A stretch of DNA of 64,000 nt. Source: Saccopteryx bilineata (lineage: Eukaryota > Chordata > Mammalia > Chiroptera > Emballonuridae). Within the stretch, counting starts at the first letter, position 1. The number at the start of each line of letters is the position of its first letter. Positions 11,908 through 23,652 of this stretch are shown here, one piece after another. The stretch lies in the NCBI RefSeq assembly GCF_036850765.1, contig NC_089491.1, positions 182,879,520 through 182,943,519 of the forward strand, in the 5' to 3' direction. Under the pieces are notes generated by a model. It was not told the DNA's origin and did not search any database. It saw only the letters and a program-made list of their open reading frames with translations. The position numbers were made by a program, and so were the translations under genes.

Positions 11908-12039
11908 GGATATAAGTATAATAAAACTTTCCATTGTCCAGTCCTGGAAATAACTGCAACTTTGGTAACTGAGTTAGGAACCTGGCGAGCTGGGAGTGGT
12001 TGGTATTTCAGACGAAAGCTCTTTCAGAAGCCTTGTTTT

Positions 12040-12315
12040 GATTCCAAAATACCTTGCATTTAAATTGAAGTCCGGGAAATGGCACTGTGAGCAGCGCATC
12101 CGACAGATCTCCCCAAAATCACAACAAATTTATCAACTACAAACAGAAAAATTTATCCTCAGAGCATTCTGGAGTTCCACATAAACTGAAAGTGAATGGA
12201 CTGTTATCACTTGAATCTGAGAGGCGAGGGTGTGGAGGAAGCTAACTACCGCAGGGATATTCATTCAAGCCGCGGAGGGAGTGCACCTGTGTGCTATCAA
12301 CTAGACCACCCTCAG
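12040..12315 (+). promoter_or_regulatory. L1 5' UTR (recognisable leader before ORF1)
   Basis: Sequence leading into ORF1, including GGCACTGTGAGCAGCGCATC and a CpG-containing stretch near 12225-12290. In L1 this region holds the internal RNA polymerase II promoter. The 5' limit is uncertain because the ELOVL6-like segment lies upstream. Confidence 0.5.
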
Positions 12316-13310
12316 ATGCCAATAAGAAAGAGGAAATCGAATATTATGGATACAAAAGAAAGAGAGGTAACACAAACAGATGTGGAAAAATCTATGGAAA
12401 AAAAACTTAACATATGGAAGCCTTGGAGCTAAATGACAGAGAATTTAAAATAGAAATCTTAAAAATACTCAGAGACATACAAGAAAACACAGAAAGGCAA
12501 TTTAGGGAGATCAGAAAACAACTCAATGAACACAAAGAATATATTACCAAGGAAATTGAAACTATTAAAACAAATCAAACAGAAAAGAAAAACTCAATTC
12601 ACGAGCTGAAAAACGAAGTAACAAGCTTAGCTAACAGAACAGCCCAGATTGAAGATAGGATTAGTGAAATAGAAGACAAACAACTTGAGGCACAACAGAG
12701 AGAAGAAGAAAGAGACTCAAAAATAATAAAAAACGAGAAAGCCCTACAGGAATTGTCTGACTCCATCAGAAAGAATAACATAAGAATAATAGGTATATCA
12801 GAGGGAGAAGAGAAAGAAAATGGAATGGAGAATATACTCAAACAAATAATAGACGAGAACTTCCCAAGCCTCTGGAAAGAACTAAAGCCTCAAATTCAAG
12901 AAGCAAACAGAACACCGAGTTTTCTTAACCCCAACAAACCCACTCCAAGGCACATCATAATAAAGATGACACAAACCAATGACAAAGAAAAAATTCTCTA
13001 GGCTGCCAGGAAAAAGAAGATTACAACATATAAAGAAAGGCCTATTAGATTATCATCAGATTTCTCAGCAGAAACTCTGCAAGCTAGAAGAGAGTGGACC
13101 CCAATATTTAAAGCCCTGAAAGAGAGGAACTTTCAGCCAAGAATACTATACCCATCAAAGCTATCCTTCAAGTATGAAGGAGATATAAAAACATTCACAA
13201 ATACAGAAAAGATGAGAGAATTTATCAGCAGAAAGCCCCCACTCCAGGAAATACTAAAGGGGGTTTTCCAACCAGATTCAAAGAACAAAAGAAAACAACA
13301 CCGCAAGTAA
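12316..13310 (+). pseudogene. ORF1: L1 ORF1 (RNA-binding chaperone), broken
   Basis: ORF1p is a trimeric coiled-coil RNA-binding protein that coats L1 RNA. The start at 12316 opens a Lys/Arg-rich N-terminus. A frameshift near 12400-12425, beside an A run, moves the reading to the frame of 12414-13001. That frame gives a long heptad-type coiled coil (about residues 35-150) and then the RNA-recognition part (NIRIIGISEGEE, near 12775). A TAG at 12999 interrupts the frame. Beyond it the C-terminal domain continues in the same frame (ERNFQPRILYPSKLSFKYEG) to a stop at 13308. Total length of about 330 codons is normal for the family. One frameshift plus one stop make it non-functional. Confidence 0.9.
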
Positions 13311-13636
13311 CAGCTCCACCAAGAACACAATAAAACCAAACTTAAACTGTGACAACAAAGGAAAAAAAAGGGGGGAGAGGATGGAAATTAACAGTAGCAA
13401 AGGACAATGAAGTGCAGAAATACTTATAAGATAGGGTACTACAATGAATATGGTAGGTACCCTTTTCATTACTTAATGGTAACCACCCTTGAAAAAACCA
13501 CCACAAAAACACTTGACTTAAAAAAGATAGCCACAGAGGAAAGAAGTATGGAACACAAACAAACAAAAACAAATGATAGAAAAACAGAAGAGAAGACTCA
13601 AACAAGATACAAAACTAACAGAAAGCAATTTATAAA

Positions 13637-16600
13637 ATGGCAGTAGGGAACCCACAAGTGTCAATAATTACACTAAATGTAAATGGATTAAACTTACCAA
13701 TAAAAAGACACAGAGTAGCAGAATGGATTAAAAAAGAAAATCCAACTATATGCTGCCTACAAGAAACACATCTAAGCAACAAGGATAAAAACAAATTCAA
13801 AGTGAAAGGCTGGAAAACAATACTCCAAGCAAACAACACCCAAAAAAAAAGCAGGTGTAGCAATACTCATATCTAATAATGCTGACTACAAGACAGAAAA
13901 AGTACTCAGAGACAAAAATGGTCATTTCATAATGATTAAGGGGAAGTTGAATCAAGAAGACATAACAATTCTTAATATATATGCACCAAACCAAGGAGCA
14001 CCAAAATATATAAGACAGCTACTTATTGACCTTAAAACAAAAACTGACAAAAATACAATCATACTTGGAGACCTCAATACACCGCTGACAGCTCTAGATC
14101 GGTCATCCAAACAGAGAATCAATAAAGATATAGTGGCCTTAAACAAAATACTAGAATACCTGGATATGATAGACATCTACAGGACACTTCATTCCAAAGC
14201 GACAGAGTATACATTTTTCTCTAGTGTACATGGAACATTCTCAAGAATTGACCATACGTTGGGCCACAAAGACAATATCAGCAAATTTAGAAAAATTGAA
14301 ATTGTGCCAAGCATATTCTCTGATCATAAAGCCTTGAAACTAGAATTCAACTGCAAAAAAGCAGGGGGAAAACCCACAAAAATGTGGAAACTAAACAACA
14401 TACTTCTAAAAAATGAATGGGTCAAAGAGGAAATAAGCACAGAGATCAAAAGATATATACAGAAAAATGAAAATGAAAATACGACATATCAGAATCTATG
14501 GGATAAAGCAAAAGCAGTAATAAGAGGAAAGTTCATATCACTTCAGGCCTATATGAACAAACAAGAGAGAGCCGAAGTAAACCACTTAACTTCACACCTT
14601 AAGGAACTAGAAAAAGAAGAACAAAAACAACCCAAAACCAGCCAAAGAAAGGAGATAATAAAAATCAGAGCAGAAATAAATGAAATAGAGAACAGAAAAA
14701 CTATAGAAAAAAATCAATAAAACAAGGAGCTGGTTCTTCGAAAAGATCAACAAAATTGACAAACCCTTGGCAAGACTCACCAAGGAAAAAAGGCACAGGA
14801 CTCAAATAAATAAAATCCAAAATGAAAGAGGAGAGATCACCACAGACATCATAGATATACAAAGAATTATTGTAGAATACTATGAAAAATTATATGCCAC
14901 CAAATACAACAATCTAGAAGAAATGGATAAATTCCTAGAACAATACAACCTTCCTAGACTGAGTCATGAAGAAGCAGAAAGCCTAAACAGACCAATCAGC
15001 AGGGAGGAAATAGAAAAAACTATTAAAAACCTCCCCAAAAATAAAAGTCCAGGCCCAGACGGTTATACTAGTGAATTCTATCAAACATTCAAAGAAGACT
15101 TGGTTCCTATTCTATTCAAAGTCTTCCAAAAAATTGAAGAAGAAGCAATACTTCCAAACACATTTTATGAGGCCAACATAACCCTCATACCAAAACCTGG
15201 CAAGGATGGCACAAAGAAAGAAAACTACAGACCAATATCTCTAATGAATACAGATGCTAAAATATTAAACAAAATACTGGCAAACCGAATACAACAACAT
15301 ATTAAAAAAATAATACATCATGATCAATGGGATTCATCCCAGAATCTCAAGGATGGTTCAACATACGTAAAACTGTTAACGTAATACACCATATCAACAA
15401 AACAAAGAACAAAAACCACATGATCTTATCAATAGATGCAGAAAAGGCTTTTGATAAAATACGACACAATTTTATGTTTAAGACTCTCAACAAAATGGGT
15501 ATAGAAGGAAAATATTTCATCATGATAAAGGCCATATATGATAAACCATCAGCCAACATCATATTAAACGGCATAAAACTGAGGACTTTCTACCTTAAAT
15601 CAGGAACAAGACAGGGTTGTCCACTCTCTCCACTCTTATTTAATGTGGTGCTAGAAGTTCTGGCCAGAACAATCAGACAAGACAAAGAAATAAAAGGCAT
15701 CCATATCGGTAAAGAAGAAGTAAAGGTATCATTTTTTGCTGATGATATGATCCTATACATCCAAAACCCGAAGGACTCCACAAAAAGATTATTAGAAACA
15801 ATAAACCAATACAGTAAGGTTGCAGGATACAAAATTAACATACAAAAGTTCATAGCCTTTCTATATGCCAACAATGAAATATTAGAAAACGAACTCAAAA
15901 AAATAATCCCCTTCACGATTGCAACAAAAAAAATAAAATACCTAGGAATAAACATAACAAAAAATGTAAAGGACCTATATAACGAAAACTACAAGGCATT
16001 AAGAGAAATAGAAAAAGACACAATGAGATGGAAAAATATTCCTTGTTCTTGGATAGGAAGAATAAATATAATTAAAATGGTCATATTACCCAAAGCAATA
16101 TGTAAATTTAATGCAATTCCCATCAAAATTCCTATGAGATTTTTAAAGAAATGGAACAAAAAATCATCAGATTTATATGGAACTATAAAAAACCCTGAAT
16201 AGCCAAAACAATCCTAAGGAAAAAGAATGAAGCTGGGGGCATTACAATACCTGACTTTAAACTATATTATAGGGCCACGATAATCAAAACAGCATGGTAT
16301 TGGCAGAAAAATAGACACTCAGACCAATGGAACAGAATAGAAAGCCCAGAAATAAAACCACATATATATGGTCAAATAATCTTTGATAAAGGGGCCAACA
16401 ACACACAATGGAGAAAAGAAAGCCTCTTCAACAAATGGTGTTGGGAAAACTGGAAAGCCACATGCAAAAAATGAAACTCTACTACAGCCTGTCCCCGTGT
16501 ACTAAAATTAATTCAAAATGGATCAAAGACCTAAATATAAGACCTGAAACAATAAAGTACATAGAAGAAGACATAGGTACTAAAATCATGGACCTGGGTT

Positions 16601-17464
16601 TTAAAGAACATTTTATGAACTTGACTCCAATGGCAAGAGAAGTGAAGGCAAAGATAAATGAATGGGACTACATCAGAATAAAAAGTTTTTGCTCAGCAAG
16701 AGAAACTGATATCAAAATAAACAGACAGCCAACTAAATGGGAAATGATATTTTCAAACAACAGCTCAGATAAGGGCCTAATATCCAAAATTTACAAAGAA
16801 CTCATAAAACTCAACAACAAACAAACAAACAAACAATCCAATAAAAAAATGGGAAGAGGACATGAACAGACACTTCTCCCAGGAAGAGATACAAAGGGCC
16901 AACAGATATATGAAAAGATGCTCAGCTTCATTAGTTATTAGAGAAATGCAAATAAAAACTACAATGAGATACCACCTCACCCCTGTTAGATTAGCTATTA
17001 TCAACAAGACGGGTAATAGCAAATGTTGGAGAGGCTGTGGAGAAAAGGGAACTCTCATCCACTCTTGGTGGGACTGTAAAGTAGTATAACCATTATGGAG
17101 GAAAGTATGGTGGTTCCTCAAAAAACTGAAAATAGAACTACCTTATGACCCAGCAATCCCTCTACTGGGCATATACCCCAAAACCTCAGAAACATTGATA
17201 CGTAAAGACACATGTAGCCCCATGTTCATTGCAGCACTGTTCACAGTGGCCAAGACATGGAAACAACCAAAAAGCCCTTCAATAGAAGACTGGATAAAGA
17301 AGATGTGGCACATATACACTATGGAATACTACTCAGCCATAAGAAATGATGACATCAGATCATTTACAGCAAAATGGTGGGATCTTGATAACATTGTACG
17401 GAGTGAAATAAGTAAATCAGAAAAAAACAAAAACTACATGATTCCATATATTGGTGGAATATAA
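13637..17464 (+). pseudogene. ORF2: L1 ORF2 (endonuclease/reverse transcriptase), broken
   Basis: ORF2p nicks the target and copies L1 RNA into it. From the ATG at 13637, the apurinic-type endonuclease shows NVNGL, LQETHL, NIYAPN, GDLNTPL and [10 protein letters not shown]. The reverse transcriptase follows with [45 protein letters not shown] and the catalytic FADDMILYI near 15737. The C-terminal zinc-knuckle region lies near 17030-17080 ([18 protein letters not shown]). Length is close to the usual 1,270-1,280 codons. Breaks include a frameshift in the A run near 13850, a stop at 14718, a frameshift near 15330 and a stop at 16200, with further disruptions before 16400, 16939 and 17195. It cannot make a full-length product. 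Confidence 0.93.
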
Positions 17465-17497
17465 AAACGAGACTAAGAGACATGGACAAGAGTGTGG

Positions 17498-17580
17498 TGG
17501 TTACCAGGGGTGGGGGGAGGGAGGACATGGGAGGGAGGGAGGGAGAGAGTTAGGGGAGGGGGAGGGGCACAGAGAACTAG
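17498..17580 (+). other. G-rich tract in the L1 3' UTR (possible G-quadruplex)
   Basis: Repeated GGG/GGGG runs (GGGGTGGGGGGAGGGAGG and GGAGGGAGGGAGGGAGAG) sit just past ORF2. Polypurine G-rich tracts are a known feature of mammalian L1 3' UTRs and can fold into quadruplexes in vitro. Confidence 0.7.
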
Positions 17581-18039
17581 ATAGAGGGTGGTGGAGGACA
17601 ATCTGACTTTGGGCGAGGGGTATGCAACATAATTTAATGACAAAATAACCTAGACATGTTTTCTTTGAATATATGTACCCTGATTTATTAATGTCATCCC
17701 ATTACCATTAATAAGAATTTATTTTAAAAAAAACTACTTATTGTCCTGAGAGGTACATATATGGTTGTTTGCACTGCAATTCTTAAAATCTTTTGAAGTT
17801 TTATGCAAATACAACAATAGTGACACATTAACATCTTAGCTATAATATCGGTACTCTAATATACTAATAGGAAGAAGTGGGCAGAAGTTAGGTTAACTGG
17901 TCTTTCTCCATAGCTGAGTCTTGTTCATCACTCCTGTCTCACCTTAAATATCATCTCCTCACTTAAAGCTCTCTAACTCTCCTATTTATGTTGGTCCTCT
18001 CTTGTCTTTTTACCATCATTTTCTGTTTAGCACTTTTGA

Positions 18040-18430
18040 TGGGTAATTTTATGTCAACTTGATTGGGCCATAGGATGCCCAAATATTTGGTCAAATATTA
18101 TTCTGAGTGTGCCTGTGAGAGCACTTTAGGATGAAATTAACATGTGAATCAGACTAAGTGAAGCAAATCCTAATTTGGGTGGGCCTCATTCAATCAGTTG
18201 AAGGCCTGGATAAAGCAGAAAGACTGACCCTACCATGGGAAAGAGGGAACTTCTTCCTCCCTCACTGAGCTACATATTAGTCTTTTCCTGTATGCAGACT
18301 CAAACTTAAAGATCAGCTCTTCTTGGGTCTCCAGAAACCAGCAATCAATGGAACTTACACCATCAGCTCTCCTGAATTCCAGCTCTTTAGACTCACACTG
18401 GAACTACACCATCAGCTATTTCAGGTTTTC
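18040..18430 (+). repeat. Old LTR-like repeat (ERVL/MaLR type, family uncertain)
   Basis: Starts TGATGGGTAATTTTATGTCA and runs through GGGTGGGCCTCATTCAATCA and a repeated ACACCATCAGCT word. This matches a widespread mammalian repeat that I know by sequence but cannot name with certainty. The stretch 17745-18040 before it shows nothing. Confidence 0.6.
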
Positions 18431-18559
18431 ATGATTAAGTACAGTTCAGCGGTATCAATCTACATTGTTGTGAAGAAGATCTTCAGAACTCTTTCATCTT
18501 GCAAGACTGAAAGTCTGCATTACTAAATAACAGTGCTCTTGTTCCCCTCCCCTTCCCCC

Positions 18560-19640
18560 CCAGCCCTTGGTAATCAGTCCATTCTACTTTCTGTTCTTAT
18601 GAATTTGACTACTTCAGATACCTCTCATGTAAGTGCTATAATATACTATTTATCTTTTAGTAACTACCTTATTTCACCTAGCATAATGTCCTTGAGGCTC
18701 ATTCATGCTGCGACAGGTGACAGATCTCCCTCCTTTCTAAGACTGAAGAGCATTTCATTATATGTGTATACTACAGTTTGTTTATCTACTCACCTGTTGA
18801 TGAACACTTGAATTACTTTCCCCTCCTGACTATGCTGAAAGGTGCTGCTATGAGCATGGGTATCCAACTATCTTTGAGACCCTGCTTTCAGTTGTTTGGG
18901 GTATGCACCTGGAAGTAGACTTACTAGGTTATAAGGTATTTCTTTACTTAATTTTTTGACAAACCTCCACACTGTTTCCCATGCAGCTGCAGCTGCATCA
19001 TTTTACAGCCCTACAAGCAGTGCACAAAATTTCCAATTTCTCCAAATTTATAACTTATTTTCTTTGTTGTTTTAGGGACAGATACAGAGACAGAGAGAGA
19101 CAGGGAGAGGGAAAGACAGGAAGGGAGAGAGATGAGAAGCATCAATCCTTCATTGTGGCACCTTAGTTGTTCATTGATTGTGTTTTTATTTGTGCCTTGA
19201 CTGGGGGGTACTGCAGCCAAGCCTGTCAACTTGGGGTCATGTCTATGATCGCATGCTCAAGTTGGTGAGCCTGCATTCAAGCTGGCAACCTCAGGGTTTC
19301 AAACTTCGGTCCTCTGCATCCCAAGCCAATGCTCTCTATCCACTGTGCCACCGCCTGGTCAGGTTACTATTTTTTTAAAGTAGCCTAACGATTATTGTAA
19401 GTGTGAGATAGTATTTCACTGTGGGTTTTTTATTTGAATTTCTTTGACAATTAGTGATGTTGAGCACCTTTTCATATGTTTCTTGGCCATTTGCACATTT
19501 TCAGAGAACCAGCTACCCATATCCTTTGCCCATTTTTTAATTTGCATTATTGGAATTTTTTTCTTTTAGAGTTGTAGAAGTTCTTTATATGTTTTGCATA
19601 TTAATTCTTTATAGGATATGTGATTTGTTTTGTTCTGAGA
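18560..19640 (-). mobile_element. L1 3' UTR/ORF2-end fragment, antisense, split by a SINE
   Basis: Antisense L1 words include CACCTAGCATAATGTCCTTG, TGTGTATACTACAGTTTGTTT and TTTCTTGGCCATTTGCACAT. The element is interrupted by the SINE at 19066-19363 and resumes after it. It has no coding capacity. Confidence 0.75.
19066..19363 (-). mobile_element. tRNA-derived SINE, family B
   Basis: On the minus strand the CCTGACCAGGCGGTGGCACA head, body and GTCTCTCT-rich tail match the 2.9-kb copy. It is inserted into the antisense L1 fragment. Confidence 0.9.
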
Positions 19641-19643
19641 ATA

Positions 19644-20518
19644 CAGAGGATACTCAGGTTACGACACAGTTCCGTTCCTACAACAGTGACGTAATCCATT
19701 TTGGTGTAAGTCAAAGCACACCTTAGCCTAAGTCACTTACCGACGCTAACACAGCTGTAAAATCATAATCTAGGACAGGGGTCCCCAAACTACAGCCCGC
19801 AGGCCACATGCGGCCCCCTGAGGCCATTTATCCGGCCCCCGCCGCACTTCTGGAAGGGGTACCTCTTTCACTGGTGGTCAGTGAGAGGAGCACAAGGCAT
19901 CCTGTGCTCCTGGAGTACTGTATGTGGTGGTGCCGCAAAGCGCGGTGTCGCTCACATACAGTACTACTTCTGGTGATGTGGGAAGCACGTGTCACGGCTC
20001 TGGAAGCATGTAATATCACTTGTTATGGCTAGCAGTGACAAATATGGAACCAGACGTTGACCATCTCATTAGCCAAAAGCAGGTCCATAGTTCCCATTGA
20101 AATACTGGTCAGTTTGTTGATTTAAATTTACTTGTTCTTTATTTTAAATATTGTATTTGTTCCCATTTTGGTTTTTTACTTTAAAATAAGATATGTGCAG
20201 TGTGCATAGGGATTTGTGCATAGTTTTTTTATACTCCGGCCCTCCAACGGTCTGAGGGACAGTGAACTGGCCCCCTGTGTAAAAAGTTTGGGGTCCCCTG
20301 ATCTAGAACATAAAAACACAACTAAGCAACAGAAAAAGAATACTGCACATTATTCCACTGCACACAACCAAACTAGTTCATCCACATAGTCCATAAGTAC
20401 GATGCTAATGGTGTAAGCCAAAACACTCACGACCCAATTTTTTAAAGTTTTTATGGGAGTGAGCATCGTAAACTTGAAGTGTCATATGTCTAGACTGTCA
20501 TACCCCAAGGACCCCCTG
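19644..20518 (+). mobile_element. Tigger/pogo-like DNA transposon containing a nested hAT
   Basis: The ends are inverted repeats (CAGAGGATACTCAGGTTACG on the left, complement of CCAAGGACCCCCTG on the right), flanked by TA at 19642-19643 and 20519-20520. The inner arms carry GTTCCGTTCCTACAACAGTG. Once the nested hAT (19776-20300) is discounted, about 350 bp remain, so it is a non-autonomous relative of the element at 23653-24353. Confidence 0.8.
19776..20300 (+). mobile_element. Non-autonomous hAT element, GGGGTCCCCAAACT ends
   Basis: Terminal inverted repeats CAGGGGTCCCCAAACT and AGTTTGGGGTCCCCTG are flanked by the 8-bp sequences ATCTAGGA and ATCTAGAA (7 of 8 match). It carries GC-rich subterminal arms but no transposase. 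Shorter relatives lie at 50299-50488 and 56838-57189. It interrupts the Tigger-like element, so it is the younger of the two. Confidence 0.9.
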
Positions 20519-20554
20519 TAATGACTTTATTGTTTCTAGGTATTTTTCTACTAC

Positions 20555-20680
20555 TAGGTTGGAAGCTCCATGAAGTACCATGTCTATTTCTTCTCTGCTT
20601 CACAACAAGAACCTATAACAATAACCAGTAGATGGTAGGCAGACAGCCAATGGAAATTGAAGAGCAAATAATAAACACAT
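20555..20680 (+). repeat. L2-like ancient LINE 3' end
   Basis: The words AGGTTGGAAGCTCCATGAAG and CTGCTTCACAACAAGAACCT fit the diverged L2 3' region. From 20680 to 21410 nothing further is recognised. Confidence 0.5.
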
Positions 20681-21421
20681 TCTACAGAGCTAGGACAGCA
20701 GAAATGAGCTTTGAGCCAGCATTCCAGCACCAACCTCTTATTTATAGGAAAGGTGAGATTACCTTTGGACTAGAGCCTACTGACTTCAAATTGGCTATAC
20801 AATGTAGAAAGCAAGTTAACTGGCTTTTCCTAGATGACAGTTTTGCCCCAGATTATCAGGACTGAAAATTAGATACTAAAAGTTAAGGGTTGAGAAAAGG
20901 AAGCTGCTGGAGAAGACTTGGTGAAGTAAGAATAAACAAAAAGGAAGTCAGAAGAATCCACTCAACAGCAAACAGGAGGTTTGGTGAAGGAGAAGGCAGC
21001 CTTATATGATACATGCAGATCTTCACTGAGGGCTCCACGGAGCACAGAGGTAGAGGGATTTTTGCAAACATTTGTAATTTAACCTTTTTTTAAACCAAGA
21101 AAATGTGTTTTAATATGCAACTATATATTTTTTAAAAGTTTTTGTAACAAAATGAATACATGTCTGATGTTTTAAAAAGAGTATCAGCAACATAGACTCC
21201 TCTCCACCCCAAAAAATGATAGACTAAAAATAATTAACAAAGAATGAGTTTATTTATGCAATAAGGAATTAATTTATGCAATAAATGTACACAAGCATGT
21301 ATTAGTATGGTGGGTGACCACTGGATGTAACATAAAAATTAAACCATGAGAGAGGTTGGGGGGACATCACAACCACATGGGAAAGCCGTGACAACTTTAT
21401 GTCTAGAAAACAAAAGCTCTA

Positions 21422-21791
21422 CAGCGGTAGAGGGCCGGCCTGGCGTGTGGGGGACCCAGGTTCGATTCCCGGCCAGGGCACATAGGAGAAGCACCCATTT
21501 GCTTCTCCACCCCCCCTTCCTCTCTGTCTCTCTCTTCCCCTCCTGCAGCCAAGGCTCCATTGGAGCAAAGATGGCCCGGGCGCTGGGGATGGCTCTGTGG
21601 CCTCTGCCCCAGGCGCTAGAGTGGCTCTGGTCATGACAGAGCGACGCCCAGGAGGGGCAGAGCATCGCCCCCTGGTGGGCAGAGCATCGCCCCTGGTGGG
21701 CGTGCCAGGTGGATCCCGGTCGGGCACGTGCGGGAGTCTGTCTGACTGTCTCTCCCCATTTCCAGCTTCAGAAAAGAAAAAAAGGAAAAAA
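21422..21791 (+). mobile_element. tRNA-derived SINE, family A, 5'-truncated
   Basis: Begins inside the tRNA-like head (CAGCGGTAGAGGGCCGGCCT), with an intact box B-like GGTTCGATTCC and a CpG-rich second half ending in a broken A-tail. A perfect 10-bp duplication AAAAGCTCTA occurs at 21412-21421 and 21792-21801. The preserved CpGs suggest a young copy. Confidence 0.92.
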
Positions 21792-21902
21792 AAAAGCTCT
21801 AGAGGAAATGGAGTTGTAGGGCATCGAAGGAAAAAGAAGGGTAAAGATGGTGTCGCAAAGGAAACAAAGTTTATTCTTTTTTCCTACGTCCCTAATTCAT
21901 AG

Positions 21903-22045
21903 AATGTTAGAAATAAAAGAGGTCCTAGATGGCATTAAGACCTCCCTTATACTACAAAGAAACAGAGACCAAAGAACTTAAGCTACTTGCTAAAGGTCAC
22001 TCAACAGTATTAGCCGGTCACACCCAGACCACTTTCTGCCATACT
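21903..22045 (+). repeat. MIR-like fragment
   Basis: The pattern AGAGGTCCTAGATGGCATTA, then a long GAACTTAAGCTACTTGCTAA and GGTCACTCAACAGT, is typical of old MIR-type repeats. 22050-22500 shows nothing. Confidence 0.55.
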
Positions 22046-22504
22046 ATACTGCTGTGGCCAGTTTGCTAATCTTTAGGATTGCCACCTTGCTTTCCCAATT
22101 TGGTCATTCATCATCACCTCTAAACAGTCTTAGAGCAATTCTCCTACTTTGCATATGCCACAACCCTCGGTAGAAGTAAGATTTGCAAAATCATCCGTTT
22201 CAAAATGCAGAAATCATTAAGGCACACTTTTGCCACACTAATCACTATATGTACCTACTATGGAAGATGGATTATCTTAATGTTTAAGGCTTCAGTCAGA
22301 AATTTCCATAACCTGAAATATTCACTTTCTAAGGAAAAAAATTAAATATAGCTTAATTAATATACAATTAAGAAAAAATGGAAAGCATTTTAAGCAATGT
22401 ACTAACCCAAATGGCCAAATCCAGAGTAGCAATTTGTCTTCTTCTTGTTGTTATTGATGGCTAAAGGGTAAAGAATAGGAATTGTCAAAAAAATAAATTT
22501 CTCG

Positions 22505-22838
22505 GCCTCACCAGGTGATGGTGTAGTGGATAGAGCGTCGGACTGGGATGCGGAAGGACCCAGGTTTGAGACCTTGAGGTCGCCGCCAGCTTGAACACGG
22601 GCTCATCTGGCTTGAGCAAAAAGCTCACCAGCTTGGACCCAAAGTTGCTGGCTCAAGCAAGGGGTTACTCGATCTGCTGAAGGCCTGTGGTCAAGGCACA
22701 TATGAGAAAGCAATCAATGAACAACTAAGGTGTCGCAACGAAAAACTGATGATTGATGCTTCTCATCTCTCTCTGTTCCTGTCTGTCTGTCCCTGTCTAT
22801 CTGTCTCTCTGACTCTCTCTGTCCCTGTTAAAAAAAAA
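22505..22838 (+). mobile_element. tRNA-derived SINE, family B
   Basis: Head GTGGATAGAGCGTCGGACTG, body with repeated GCTCACCAGCTTGGACCC words, pyrimidine-rich TCTCTGTTCCTGTCTG and A-tail. A short AATTTCTC-type word recurs on both sides. It is the best-preserved family B copy in forward orientation. Confidence 0.92.
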
Positions 22839-23650
22839 TTCTCATTTCTACTCCTACATATTTCTCTGCTTGTGTGCACATTCCTAGTTCCAAGTATCTG
22901 CAAATGCTACCATCTACTGAGATGATGATTGACAGGAAGGCAGATAGAGCCAAGACAAATATCTGTGCTACCCATATTCCACCACAGACTCTCTCAAGTA
23001 AAAATGTCCAGGCTGTCAGTCAATATTTCAATGTATTATTAGGTAATTCTTTTTCTCTGACAATGAAGAAGCTATGAGACTATCTTCTTAGTGGGGGAAA
23101 AAAGGATTATAAAAAGTAAAATTTAAATACTAAAGATTTATATCAATTTTTTTCCTTCCCATTTTCCTTCACAGGCCGCTTTCTGAGGTTTTGTATTTTT
23201 ATTCCTTTCTTGTGATTCTTTTAATTAATGCAAATTAACTTTTATTTCTTAGATTTCTAGTGATTAAATACTCATCTTCATGGTATCAAGACAAAAAAAT
23301 TCAAAAACTGACAGACTCGTCTATTGGAAAGAGAAAGGCTTTCAGAAACATAACACTTGCACTTGACTATTTATAGAAAAGGGAAAAGCAAGTGACATTT
23401 TTATTTTTACATGTGCATATATATACCTCATGTATCTACACCATGGTTTTACATGTCTCAGAATCAAGTGAGCTCCCTAACTATGTGATTTTATAGTTAC
23501 TTGATTATAAATGTGACCATATTAGAACCAAGTGCCTGTTTTTGCATCCAAGATGAACTTTATTAGATTATATCTCCTCTTTTATATTTGGTAAAAATAG
23601 AAAGATATGATCTGTTAAAACAGCCCTAAAAACCACAAGCAATTTTTAAG
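22839..23650. other. No recognisable feature
   Basis: AT-rich, apparently unique DNA with only short chance reading frames. Confidence 0.4.
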
Positions 23651-23652
23651 TA

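Larger units (their letters stand above)
11708..17730 (+). mobile_element. Near full-length, inactive L1 retrotransposon
   Basis: The element comprises a 5' region of about 600 bp, ORF1, an inter-ORF spacer, ORF2, a 3' UTR with a G-rich tract and a short A-run. Candidate target-site copies AAACTATTTCTTG (11695-11707) and AAACTACTTATTG (17731-17743) agree at 11 of 13 positions. That agreement suggests one insertion of about 6 kb and sets the limits used here. Both ORFs are broken by small frameshifts and stops. The low number of lesions over 6 kb suggests moderate age. The first 200-350 bases are not obviously L1 and include an ELOVL6-like exon. Confidence 0.85.

Noticed and set aside
15347..15955. 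Minus-strand frames of 75 and 121 codons inside the L1
   Set aside because: They are shadows of the ORF2 reverse-transcriptase coding strand.
19808..20032. 74-codon frame in the hAT element as a transposase remnant
   Set aside because: It lies in the GC-rich terminal arm, has no hAT transposase motif, and the opposite strand is equally open.
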